Source of the DNA: Pigoraptor vietnamica
Lineage: Eukaryota > Opisthokonta > Filasterea
Assembly: GCA_943704525.1 (NCBI GenBank)
Contig: CALSCQ010001116.1
Span: forward strand, 1 to 32,472
DNA: 32,472 nucleotides
Direction: 5' to 3'
Part shown: positions 14,375 to 24,482 of the stretch, in pieces
Position numbering within the stretch: the first letter of the stretch is position 1
Layout of the letters: every line of letters begins with the position of its first letter
Position numbers and translations under genes: made by a program
Notes under the pieces: generated by a model
What the model saw: only the letters and a program-made list of their open reading frames with translations
Told to the model about the DNA's origin: nothing
Database searches by the model: none

Positions 14375-15107
14375 CCGGCGCAGGCCGTCGCAAATGCCGT
14401 CTTCCTGGTCATGGCCGGCCATTCCACGACCGCCTCCCTCGTCACACACGGCGTGCGCGAACTCATTCTCAGCGGTAACTGGCCGACACTCGTGCCATCG
14501 AACAGCAAGCCACTCTCCCGCGCTCACACTGACGCGGCGGGCAAGCACAGCAGTCTCTCTGCGAGTGGGGCGGCGCATGCGGCGTGGTGCCTTGAGCGCA
14601 TCGCCCCCGTTCAACTGCTCTTTCGCGTGTTACCGCCGGACTGGCCTCCCGTGTGTCCCGGTGACATGGCAGGCAGCGAGCGCACCCTCGTGCTGGACCT
14701 TGCCGCTGCACAGAGAGAGCTGCTTGCATTGCGTGAGAATGTGAAAGAGGTGGGTGAACTGCGTGCGTCCGCGGGCACCTTAATGGGCTCGCAGACAACC
14801 GTATTTGTAAACAGTCGATGTGCTGCCACTCTGTTTCCATCACAAAATTGTCCCATTAGTCAGCGATATTTACGCGCGCTTTGCACAGCCCCGCAGTTCG
14901 CACCCAGTGCTTGCGTTTGGCGCCGGCCGCCACCAATGCCTTGGGCGCGCGTTGGGCACACTCGAGGCCGCGACGTTCTTTGGCGCGCTTGCGCGGGAAT
15001 TTCCCGCCCTTTCACTGTGCGGTGATGGGGATGCGCCGTCCGAGCAAGCGCACGGGACAGTGGCCGACCTGCCCTCTCTGTGGCTGGCGTCGTCATCGTC
15101 GTCGTGA
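12973..15107 (+). CDS. Cytochrome P450, membrane-anchored, with altered ExxR
   Basis: 519-residue haem-thiolate monooxygenase. Exons: 12973-13433, 13543-13666, 13861-14217, 14384-14753, 14860-15107; frame kept throughout, stop TGA. The last intron (14754-14859) is the least certain. Residues ~10-27 form an N-terminal membrane anchor, as in microsomal P450s. A C-helix-like HTRVRRVIARHF has His in place of the usual Trp, the state common in bacterial P450s. The I-helix oxygen motif is AGHSTT (325-330). The haem loop FGAGRHQCLG puts the axial Cys at 464, followed by a GTLEA L-helix as in bacterial class I enzymes. The K-helix reads CLERIAPV: Arg386 is present but the Glu three residues before it is Cys383. 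Residues ~195-300 include an acidic low-complexity insert. Substrate unknown. Confidence 0.85.
14285..14367 (+). repeat. (CA)n microsatellite in P450 intron 3
   Basis: About 41 CA units within intron 14218-14383, close to the 3' splice site (GGCGCAG). It is the exception in this window: the sense strand carries CA, not GT. Confidence 0.97.
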
Positions 15108-15282
15108 CGTCATTACAGGTGGTGTGCGACGAACGTCCTGCCACTTCAGATCCCGCGTGTATGGCTTCTGCTTCCCCTGTCGGCATTATTCTTTACACTC
15201 GGCACGTTCAATTCGACGCACGCCCGCTCATTCCCACACTTCCAACGAAGGCAGAAGGCAGTATAAGGGAAACAACAAGCAT

Positions 15283-15638
15283 TTATCGCTCCACAGCGTC
15301 AGTGCCCGTCAGCCCCTCGCCCGCCAGCTCGTCCCGCTGTCGCGCTATGCCAATAAGCGCATCAATCTTTGCAACCTTGTCGTCGGATTCGTCGAGAACA
15401 AAGCGAATTTCGGGCGCGTATTTCATCTTGACTATGTCTTGTACGGCGAAGCGAAGCCACGACGCAGAGCGGTCGAGGAGATCGCCCATTGCGCGCAACT
15501 GCGAGCGCAAACGGGCGACTTAGAGAGAACGAATAGGCCACGCCAGGAGTTCACGCGCACGTAACTATGGTAGTCATTAATAAGGCACTACTCACAATTA
15601 CACACACGCACATACACACACACATACAGACACACATA

Positions 15639-15678
<40 letters not shown>

Positions 15679-18426
15679 CGCTCCCAGCACAGCACGTGGC
15701 GCACAGAGTGGATGGAGTGCCCACCTTGTCATTGTGGTCGTGCACGTAGAACACCTGGCACACAGCGAGGTCGCGGGACATTTCCGCCTGCGAGCGCAAG
15801 AGCCACGCGGTCAGCCACTAATATCTTCTGGGCGCATTTTCGCCTCGTCCCTCTCAGTTTCCCCTTCTTCCCACTGGAAAAATATACTCTCAACATACAA
15901 GCGCACAAACTGACATCAGGCCTCCACGCACGCCCGCGACATCGGCGTGCCACGCATCCTCAAACGAACCTTCGTGATGTTCAGTGATGCGTTGACTAGC
16001 GCGCGCCGAATGGGCAGAAGCGAAGAGTCCAATTTTGCATCGTTCAAAAAGCACTTCATGACGGCCTGTTGTGAGTAGGAGGAGAGAAACAGAGTCAGTC
16101 GCACACGCGATGACGAACAGATACTGGCAGGAGGCAAGACACGCACACACACACACACACACACAACACGCCCACACATGCACACAACCAATACACATAC
16201 TCACTCATACAGAGTCGACGCACACATACGGACACACACCTTGTGATACTCGGTCTGCACTTGCAAGACGCGAACGCTGCCGCGCGTTCCCACGCGAGGA
16301 ACCTTTGGCAGCTTGAGCTTGCCGAACGTTGCCTTTGCGTACGCCGCTACATCGGACTGCGGAAAGGGGTCCGATCAGGAGTTCGATGAGCGAGAGGCGC
16401 ATGCAGCAAAACACACGTTGACGATACACGTTAGACGTAGCCCAGCTCACGCACACGTACACAGGCCCGCACCCACACACACACACACACACACGCACAC
16501 ACACACGCACACGCACACGCGCGCGCGCGCACACACACGCACGCACGCAACGCACGCACCTTGGTCTCCTTGAGAATGTCCCTCTTTTGCTTGTTCGTGA
16601 GCGCGAGCGGGCCCAGCCCAATCCGGGACACGGCGTCGTTCAGGTACTTCCCGGGCTTCTGCAGCCGCAACTGCGCCTTTCGCATCTGCACCCACTCCTG
16701 AAACTCCTCCGACTCCTCGTGCACGTGACCCATCTTGCGGGACATGCGCTTGCCCTCGCCACTCCCCTTCTGCGGCTCGTCCTCAAGGTCCAAATCGCCC
16801 CCATCTTCGTCTTCCCTGTCAAGCGCCCCCTTCCCCCCGCGACGCGACGACCGCGACGAAGCCATAAGCGCCTTCATCGACTCTTCGTACTGGGCAGCGT
16901 CCGCTTCGCGCGCCGCCGCAGACATTTCGGGCGTCGGCGGGTTTTTCCGCATGGCGGCCGACACGCGCGCGGACAGACGGTGCTCGATAACGTTGAAAAA
17001 CGACGTCTCGCTGGCGCTGTCGACGTCGGAACCGGAAAAGAATCGCGTGACCTCCTCCTCAAGGTCGTCGACGCGCACGCCTGGGGGAAGTGCGGTGATG
17101 GTGTTGTTAGGCTTCGGGGCCTCACGTGACTGCTTGCGCTTGCGACCGTGTGCCTTTGCCTGCGCCCTCGCGATCAGTTCCGACATGGCTGACCTCGTGA
17201 CCACGCGCACTTCGACGGCGTAGTCGTCGCGGTGAGGTGCATTGGGACTGCGCAATGCATGCGGACGAGCGATTCGGATGAACAGGCCTCGCACGCCGCA
17301 CGCGCATTCTGTTGCCGGGACACACACACACACACACACACCTCACATGTGCAAATCACAGACACTCGCACGAATAGACTACCCCGTGCACATGAAACGA
17401 CACGCACGCATGCACGCATAGCGCACACGATACGCGGCACCCACTCTACGGGGGAAAAGCTCGAATGGCGCGGGGCCTTGGTCTTCTTCTTCGCCTCCGC
17501 GAGCATCTTCAGCTTCAGGGATGCTTCCGCCAGCTTTGCGCGCACGTTCACGTCGATCTCCTCATCCATCATTTCGCGCGTGCGCCTCTCAAACGCCCCA
17601 AAGTCCGCGTCCGACTCCGGCGTCGCGCGGGAAATGGCCTCCGCAAGCCTCTCGGCGTCCTCGTAGCGCTGTTGCGTGGCCCGTCGCCTCTCCTCCTCCA
17701 GACGCTGCCTCTCGCCCAGCGGCACACCCTCCGCCGTGAAATCGCTGGCCGGCACGCCGTACTTTTTCTGCATGCGCTCGATGTTCCCTCGTTGGCGCTC
17801 GCTGTGGATGGTCGCGGCCACGTGCTTCGGAGGTCCCCGTTGGGTGCGCGCGGCCGCCTCAGGCGGAGGGGGAAGCTCCGCCACGGCCTCTTCCGCCGCC
17901 GCAGCCTCCGCCGCATCTTTCATCACCTGTAGCTGTCGCAAGAGATCGCGCGTGCGTCTCCGACCCCTCCCACCACCCGCCGCAACATCCCCGGTCTCTC
18001 CAACGTCCTCTGCCGCGCCTGCGCTGGGGGACGACTCCGACGGCGGCTTCTCCGCCTGTTTTGCCCATGGATCCCCACCGCTGTGCGCGCTTGGGACGGC
18101 GGGGTCCGTCGCCGAGGTCTGTCCGAGGGATTGTTGCCGTTCGAATTGGCGCTTGAGTTCTTCCATCGACACTCCCGTTGAGGGCGTTGCGATATCGACC
18201 GTTTTAACGGCTCTGCGGGCAGATCGAACACAATGGGCACGCGATTAGGGAAGACCTCGGTAGAACAAGCGAGGGCGACGCACCGTCCTCCCTTCACACG
18301 CGCGGCGACGGGGCAGTGTGTGTGAAACAGTGCGGTCCGCACATGTTTCGCCGAGAGCGGCGCTGCGCGCGCGCAAGTCGTACATGTCGCAAGTGAAACG
18401 GTCCGGAGAGCGAGCGAAGCCGCCAT
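15283..18426 (-). CDS. RbfA-domain protein with long N-terminal extension, probably mitochondrial
   Basis: 696 residues from seven exons: 18426-18284, 18212-17445, 17247-16560, 16356-16240, 16065-15970, 15787-15725, 15498-15283. The third exon's start is uncertain: an acceptor about 40 bp further in is also in phase. The C-terminal ~165 residues match ribosome-binding factor A (FGKLKLPKVPRVG, LNITKAEMSRDLAVCQVFY, LRFAVQDIVKMKYAPEIRF, DDKVAKIDALI), which binds 16S-type rRNA during small-subunit maturation. The N-terminus is rich in Ala, Arg, Ser and Thr with no acidic residue in the first 45 positions, which looks like a mitochondrial presequence. Residues ~50-530 are charged, Glu/Arg/Ala-rich and probably coiled-coil in part (MEELKRQFERQ), unlike bacterial RbfA of about 130 residues. 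The role is inferred from the C-terminal domain; the extension is unrecognised. Confidence 0.8.
15600..15676 (-). repeat. CA-rich microsatellite in the last RbfA-gene intron
   Basis: CACA and CATACA units within intron 15499-15724. On the gene's strand the tract is (GT)n, starting about 48 bases after the GTGGGC donor. Confidence 0.95.
16142..16170 (-). repeat. Short CA tract in an RbfA-gene intron
   Basis: About ten CA units inside intron 16066-16239. It reads (GT)n on the sense strand, downstream of the GTGTGT donor. Confidence 0.9.
16471..16551 (-). repeat. CA/CG-rich microsatellite in an RbfA-gene intron
   Basis: CACACA, CGCACA and CGCGCG units inside intron 16357-16559. On the sense strand the intron opens GTGCGTGCGT and runs almost directly into the repeat. 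Confidence 0.93.
17322..17341 (-). repeat. Short CA tract in RbfA-gene intron 2
   Basis: Ten CA units inside intron 17248-17444. Sense strand reads (GT)n. Confidence 0.9.
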
Positions 18427-18867
18427 TTCTTTGGAGGGGCGTGGGATGGGTTCGTGAGAGGAGCTCCTGTTCGCGCTTTTCTGTTCTCAGTGGTTGAGCG
18501 TTACTCCGCCGGCACGTGCAATGCGCGTTACTCTCATATCACGTGATCAACCGCTGTTCTATTTCAGGTATCACGTGCGCTTCTATATTTAAGCTCAGGG
18601 GTGGTAAATTTCCTTTTATGTAACGAGGGAATGTGGCCATGTTACTCCACATGACCCTTGTCGCCAGTTTCTCCGCATCACGTCACGTCGCCCCAACAAA
18701 AGGAAAAGAAAACAAACGAGCCTTGGCATATCCCACACAGTGGCACGCGGGACACGCTTTCTTACGCATATAATCCTTACCGCACATTCGTTTTTTTCGT
18801 GCGATCATGTCGTAAACTCCTGTGTGTCATGTTGGGGTGTGTATGTTGGGGTGTGTGACTGCCACCA
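18427..18867. promoter_or_regulatory. Divergent promoter between the RbfA-like and MFS genes
   Basis: 441 bp between opposed start codons. It holds a palindromic TCACGTGA at 18539-18546 and TCACGTGC at 18571-18578, which are E-box/bZIP-like sites. A TATATTTAAG at 18584-18593 could be a TATA box for either side. GTTAC or GTAAC occurs at 18500, 18527, 18620 and 18641, twice as GTTACTCC. The motifs are direct observation; function is inference. Confidence 0.5.
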
Positions 18868-20273
18868 ATGGCTGATGCCGCTGTGAACGCGCACAAGGCC
18901 GACTTTGTCGCGCCTCGGCGGTGCTGGCGACCCACGCCATGGCTCGTCGCGCCCGTTCTCTTTCTCTCGCTCTACATGGCGCTGATCCAAGTGACGGTGC
19001 TTCAGCTGGCCGTGCAGGACATCATGTGCGAACGGTACGCCAATCGCACCGAATATCCCAACCCGCGCCAGTGCAAGGACGACCACGCGAGCTCGAAGGC
19101 GTCGCTGTGGGCCATGTACTTCAACTTAGCCGTCACAATTCCTTCGATCGTGTCGGCTGGCACTCTGGGCGCGCTGTCGGACACATACGGACGCCGCATC
19201 ATGATCTTTCTCCCGTCGCTTGGGGCCGCGATCCAGTCCTTTCTCTTCGTCGTGTGGTCCCACTTTGACCTGCGCCTCGAGTTTCTGTTTGTCGGCCAGT
19301 TTGTCTGGGGCATCTCGGGCGGCGTACCGACGCTGTTGATGGCGGTGTTCGCGTACGTCGCTGACGCCTGCGCGCCCGGCCAGCGCTCGCTTGCGATTGG
19401 CCTCATGGAGTCGATGGTTTATCTCGGATCGGCGGCCGGACCCCTCACTGCGGGCGTGCTGAGCAAGTGGGTCGCTGCATGTTTCGTAGGCTCGCGATGA
19501 TTCTCAGTTTCGTACGTGTTCTGTTGTTCTTTGTCTCTGTTTTGACACTAGGTCCATCGCGTGTTCGCAGGCACTTTGGCCACGCGACGCCCTTCGCCGT
19601 CGCGGGTGGCGTGCTCGCTGCCATCGCCCTCTACAGCGTCTTTCTCCCCGAGTCGCTCTCAGAGGACAAACGCAAGTCGCGGCCCACGTGGCGAAAGGCG
19701 AATCTCATTGGCGCACTGTCCATTCTCGTGCGGCCGACGACGCAGGGACACAAACAGTGAGTCTCTTACACGTGATTGTGTGCTGCGCCCATGGCATGTG
19801 TGGTCGAGCACTGTGACTATTATGCTGACCGAATGACGTGTGTGGATGTGACCTTGCGCACGAGCGTCGCCCTTGCGATCGTGCGTTGTGTTCGCGCTTG
19901 CTCATACGCAACCCCTCCCTCTGCATCGTTGCAGCGCACTCGTCTTCCTCAGCGTCGCCTTCTCCCTCGTCTACACAAACGCCCTCGGCTTTCAAACGGT
20001 GACTCTCCTCTTCACGCGGCGCAAGTTTGGGTGGGACTCGGACATGGCCGGCTACTTTCTCTCCTCCGATTACGTCGCGCGGTTCGCTGTCGTGCTATGC
20101 CTCCTGCCGCTCTACTACGCCGCCATTCGCAAGCGCATTTCGGAGCCGCGTTTTGTGCAGCTCAGCCTGTTGTTTGCCGTCGCCAGCGCTATCGGCTTCT
20201 CGCTCGTGAACACTACGACGCAGATGATGGGAGGTGCGTGCAACTGTGGTAATGCTTTCTTGTTGTGTTGGAT

Positions 20274-20316
<43 letters not shown>

Positions 20317-20864
20317 AAGTGTGTATGTGTACGTGTGTGCATGTGCGTGCGTGTGTGTCCGTGTGTGTTGCACTTTGTTCTAATCCCTTGCCTGCCGCAG
20401 TTATCGCGATCGATGCATTCGGCGGCTTCTCTCTCCCAATTATGCGCGCCCTCTTCAGCCGCTTCGTGCTCCCCACCGAGCAAGGCGCCGTCTTCAGCGC
20501 AATCGCCGCGCTAGAGAGCATCTTCGGCATTGTCTCCCCGCTCCTGTTCAATAGCGTCTACTCTGCAACAAGCCGCGTGTACCCCGGCCTGAGTTACGCC
20601 ATCATGGGGGCGCTCGCGTGCGTCAGCATCCTGTCGCTCACGCAAGTTCCTGCGCCGGGTGAAGAAGGTTACGGACTCCTTCGTGCCAGCGACGATGAAG
20701 AGGCATGTGCTGCGTCTGGTACGGAGGAATGGTGCGAGGACGCCTCTCGTGTCGAGGAACCCGACCTGCGGCCGTACGGCGCTGTAGGGGGACTGCCCGC
20801 GCGGTGCGTTGGGTCTCGCGACAGTGCCGCGGATAGGTTGCTGGGGCGCAACTCGGACGTCTGA
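18868..20864 (+). CDS. Major facilitator superfamily transporter, SLC46-like
   Basis: 515 residues. Exons: 18868-19466, 19571-19756, 19935-20233, 20401-20864, phases 2, 2 and 1, TGA stop. Start ATG sits in a CCACCAATGG context. Residues 24-48 form the first membrane helix, followed by a loop with Cys54 and Cys69, an NRT glycosylation sequon and then helix 2. The MFS motif-A loop is GALSDTYGRR (101-110). About twelve hydrophobic segments follow, with a VVAxxGISGG-like helix 4-5 region (FVWGISGGVPTLLMAVFAYV) and a charged C-terminal tail. The arrangement, with the loop after helix 1, resembles the SLC46 (proton-coupled folate and related) and tetracycline-transporter-like branch. Substrate cannot be told from sequence. 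Intron 3 holds a GT microsatellite. Confidence 0.85.
20275..20315 (+). repeat. (GT)n microsatellite in MFS intron 3
   Basis: About 20 GT units on the sense strand in intron 20234-20400, followed by degenerate GT-rich sequence to about 20370. The donor is GTGCGT. Confidence 0.96.
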
Positions 20865-21285
20865 GTTATGTGCGTGTAGTCTGTTGTGTGCGCGTTTTTG
20901 TGTGCGTGTGCGTGCGGCGTCCTCGATTGCGTGTTGATAAGACGGATAAATGGCATCAACGAAAGTTTGGTGTAACAGGCATGGGCTCGGGACACTTGAA
21001 AATTGGTGTATCAGAACCGACGGAAAACGAGAGACAGAGAGACAATAACGCCACGCCAAAGTTCCGCGAGTAACGCAAGTGCAGTGCAGGGTGTGACAGA
21101 GTCGAGGAGGCCCCAGGCCAGCCCGTGTCTGTGTGTTACGCATGCGTGCGTGAGTCTGTGTGTGGAGAGTTCGTGAGTGCATGTGTCTGTGAGCGCGCGT
21201 AAATGTACACGAAGGGCCCCTCATTCGAAGTAGAGGCCAAACACAATCCCCGTGGCGAATAGGGACGACGGCGAGGAAGGGCCCC
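20865..21285. other. Convergent intergenic region, MFS to dynein light chain
   Basis: 421 bp holding both 3' ends. GT-rich around 20870-20920 and 21120-21200, then the distal copy of the 65-bp repeat. I see no gene in it. Confidence 0.6.
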
Positions 21286-21340
21286 TCATTCGAAGTAGAG
21301 GCCAAACACAATCCCCGTGGCGAATAGGGACGACTGCGAG
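21211..21340. repeat. 65-bp tandem duplication containing the last exon of the dynein gene
   Basis: Two head-to-tail copies, 21211-21275 and 21276-21340, identical except for G versus T at 21270/21335. The copy nearer the gene (21276-21340) contains the splice acceptor, the 48-bp final coding exon and its stop. The distal copy has the same exon and stop, but the differing base changes the acceptor CGCAG to CGCCG. Confidence 0.95.
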
Positions 21341-22530
21341 GAAGAGGACGATGTTTTGTGCGGTGAGGACAACTGCCTTGACAGTTCAGGAATCGCACAG
21401 AACCATTGGCACGTGATACATGGATGCACGCACGCAAACATACTACACACACACGCGCTCACACGCGCAGGCGTGCACACACGCTCACACATACGCGCAA
21501 GCACCCCACACATACACACAACACATAAAGCGTAAGGGAGTTAAACTCACGTTCTTGAAGGACGACGACGCATACGAGTCCTTGTCGAGGTCCCACAGGC
21601 ACCGCGAGGCCACGCGAATCCCTTGTCCCTTATTGGCGCCGATGCTCACAAGGCACACGTACTTGTACCGGCTAAAGCCGAGATCTGCTCAACGACAGAC
21701 GGAAATGCGTCACACACACACGCACAGAAACACTCTCACAAATACAAACGCACACACAGTTTTCACTCGATCGTACTAAGAATGAAGTCGCCGAGCGATC
21801 GCCCCACGCTGCCGACTGAATTTGCCCCTCTACCCCGCCACTCCCTAACCCATACGCTCAAAGCTTCCCAGAAGCAACAACAGCACAACGGACGCGCACA
21901 AATACGCACCCTTCACGCGCTCGAGGATGATGGCCGAGAGGGTCTTTGCGAGCTGCTTGCTGGCCTGTTCGTCGTACTTCTCCTCCTTCAACTTGGACGT
22001 GAGCACTTCGTTGATGATGTCCGTCACAACCCAGTGCTGGAACCTGCCGTTGCCCATTCATCAGCACAATAATTCCCACTCGCGCTATAGGGACTCGCCT
22101 CTCCCTTATCCCCTCCCTTCCCTCCTCGTGTGCATGCAGAGTTGGCACACATCTGGCCTCTGATCGACATCCCTCGCCCCCACTCACTTCTTCGTCGGGT
22201 GCGTCCTGTACGTATTCTCATACAGCTTTTGTGGCATGCGCGCCGTGTTCTCTCCATTGTCCGCGCTCGGTGCCTCCGACAGCTCCGCCGCACTCCTTGC
22301 CGCGAGGGCATTCTCCTACGCACACGTGGGACGATGGGCGCAATTTGAGTGCTCTGAAGAACAAAAACACCAACATATACAGGCCGATTTGATCGCACAC
22401 AGCTCTCTCCACAAGCGTGCACGTAGATGGAGCCTGTTCCATGGTCCGTGCTACACACCTGCGGCTGCTGAGGCGCGGCCGCCGTGTCTTGCGTGGTCGC
22501 CTCGGCGGATCCCTCATTGTCCTCCGCCAT
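21286..22530 (-). CDS. Tctex1-type dynein light chain
   Basis: 171 residues from five exons: 22530-22459, 22315-22188, 22043-21910, 21684-21551, 21333-21286; phases 0, 2, 1, 0. A Tctex-family light chain (DYNLT/TCTEX1D) binds the dynein intermediate chain in the cytoplasm or in cilia. Residues 1-60 are an acidic, Ala/Gln-rich extension. The domain follows: ENTYRTHPTKKFQHW, VVTDIINEVLTSKL, a basic QLAKTLSAIILERVKG helix, then YKYVCLVSIGANKGQG, SRCLWDLDKDS and the closing strand SLFATGIVFGLYFE. The N-terminal extension and the IGANKGQG and WDLDKDS strands fit the axonemal/IFT-dynein TCTEX1D branch better than short cytoplasmic DYNLT1, which suggests a flagellated organism. Subgroup uncertain. 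The final exon lies in a tandem duplication. Confidence 0.9.
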
Positions 22531-22988
22531 CTTTCTCTCCAACTGCGCAACTCCCACACCACACAGACGCACCGCAAGTTTACAAGTACACGGTCGGGGG
22601 GGGTTGACGATGTGCGCGAGTGTTAATCGTGCTCTCAGAAATGGAGTGTGGATGCGAATCTTTTGTGGTCGAGCTGAGTGTCTGAGCCTCAAACTGTTGG
22701 CTGTCCGGTAAGGACTGTCGAATTGAAAAGCTTGCATTCTCCAACACACTTTTCTGGACGTCTCAATTATTGTCTCTCGGGTGTTGCTACGTGACAACCA
22801 GGAATTTATTACATCCGGGGTGATTATGTAACATACTGTTACGTTTTGTTACAAGATTGATACTGACCACCGAAACCGCGTTTTTGGATGAAACCTTCCG
22901 CTTCCGCAGCGACTTTCCGCTTTATACGCTGTTATAGCTTACAGCTATCCTCTACGTGCGCGCACACAGTTGCCGGACACAGGGAATA
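22531..22988. promoter_or_regulatory. Divergent promoter between the dynein light chain and Wss1-like genes
   Basis: 458 bp between opposed start codons. It contains TTACATCCGGG at 22809-22819, GTAAC at 22828 and GTTAC at 22838 and 22848, the last two exactly 10 bp apart. The same 11-mer recurs upstream of the Rrp6 gene at 32211-32221. Function is inferred from position only. Confidence 0.5.
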
Positions 22989-24482
22989 ATGGTGCTCGCA
23001 AGTGTCTCCGATTTGCCAACGGAGCTCAAGTTTGAAACGCTCAAATGGGACAACGACCCGCACGCCGTGCGACTACTGGCGTGCGCGTGCGAACAGGTCA
23101 GTCGCATTGCGGTACGGGTGATGTCTCACTGTTGAAATTCTCGTGATTCTGTCCTCACCGCAGCTCGTTTGGTCTTTTAGGTTAAGCCGGTCGTTGCACG
23201 GCGAAAATGGCGCGTGGGCATCGTGCGGGAGTTTTACCCAGACAATGACAGTCTCCTGGGTCTCAATGTGAATGCGGGGCAGGAAATTCGCATCCGTTTG
23301 CGACGTCCACGCGACAAGCAGTCGTTTTATCCGCCTCACGACGTGCTTGGGACGCTCATTCACGAACTGACTCACAATGGTACGTCCTCAAGCAGTTTCT
23401 GCGGGCCCTGAACTGCGTCAATCACTCTACACAGACGGTGCACACACTCGCGCGCACACATTCACACGTCCTTCGTTTCTAAAAGCCTCGTTTTTTTGCA
23501 GCCGTGGGTCCTCACAACGCAAGCTTTTACAAGTTGATGGACGAAATTTACTCGGAAGTGGAGGCATTGATCGACAAGGGCGCTGTGCCGTCATTCGACG
23601 GATATCGGTACGCGGGCGAGGGAGAGCGATTGGGGGGCGGACGCGCGCTGCCAGACAGGCGCGCTGTGCGAAATGCCGCCGCGGCAGCAGCGGAAAAGAG
23701 GCTTCGGAATACGACGTTGTTGGGAAATGGGCCCAGGTGAGAGAGTGTGCATTAGGTCTCGGCTGACTATGAAGCAAGACTTTCAACAGTACTTATTCCA
23801 TGCACTATATTTTCTGCTCTGCTGTTTGAACACGTTCATCCTTCCGTACTCTTTGGATTGTGACTAATTTCCACATGATTGTTCCTTTTCCAGAGTGCTC
23901 GGCGGAGGTGAAGATCGCCTCCACAAAGTCCTATCTCCGTCCGAAATGGCAGCAATGGCGGCTGAGCGGCGATTGCGCGATTCCCTCTGGTGTGGCGTGC
24001 ACGACGAAAGCGAGGGAGGGCCTTCGACGGGCACTGCTATAGCACCCGCCTTGCCGCTCGCTCCACCGCTGCAAACTGCCTCGACAAACGGGCCGCGCGC
24101 TGCTTCGTTGGCTCGTGAAGGCGCCCGTTTAGGTCCGACTGATGCAAGAGCACCCGCTGTCGCAAGCGGCGTCTTATCCAGTGAACCACGTGACGCGGGT
24201 CGGAAGCGCCAGGCCTCGAATGATGTGGTAGTTCTGGACGGCGCCTTGGCGGAAACGAAACGGCGCCGTGACGTGACGTCAAATTCCGACGTCACTTGGG
24301 ATTGCGGACTGTGCACGTTCGTCAACACTGTGAACGGTATCGACGCCCGACAGTGCGCCGTGTGTGGAACGGCACGGGAACTCTCCCGCGTCGGTGCGCG
24401 TCTGTGGAGCTGCGTCCGGTGCACGGCCGCGAATGATGTTGGGCTTTTGCGCTGTGCCGTCTGCGATGCAGCGAGGGGGTGA
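22989..24482 (+). CDS. Wss1/SPRTN-like metalloprotease (WLM domain) with RanBP2 zinc fingers
   Basis: 376 residues; exons 22989-23096, 23181-23379, 23502-23736, 23894-24482, phases 0, 1, 2, TGA stop. The WLM domain (~1-150) has the protease signature HELTHNAVGPHNASF, with zinc ligands His97, His101 and His107 and catalytic Glu98. The third His is supplied by the next exon across intron 23380-23501. Yeast Wss1 and metazoan SPRTN use this fold to cut proteins crosslinked to DNA, including SUMO-modified ones. The middle is low-complexity and basic in places (GRKRQ, ETKRRRD, a possible nuclear signal). Two C4 RanBP2-type fingers end the protein: WDCGLC...CAVCG and WSCVRC...CAVCD, which in relatives bind ubiquitin-like proteins or RNA. 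Role in DNA-protein-crosslink repair is inferred from family. Confidence 0.88.

Noticed and set aside
21211-21340. CRISPR-like or attachment-site repeat
   Set aside because: Only two adjacent copies with no spacers; the unit coincides with an exon, so a local tandem duplication explains it.
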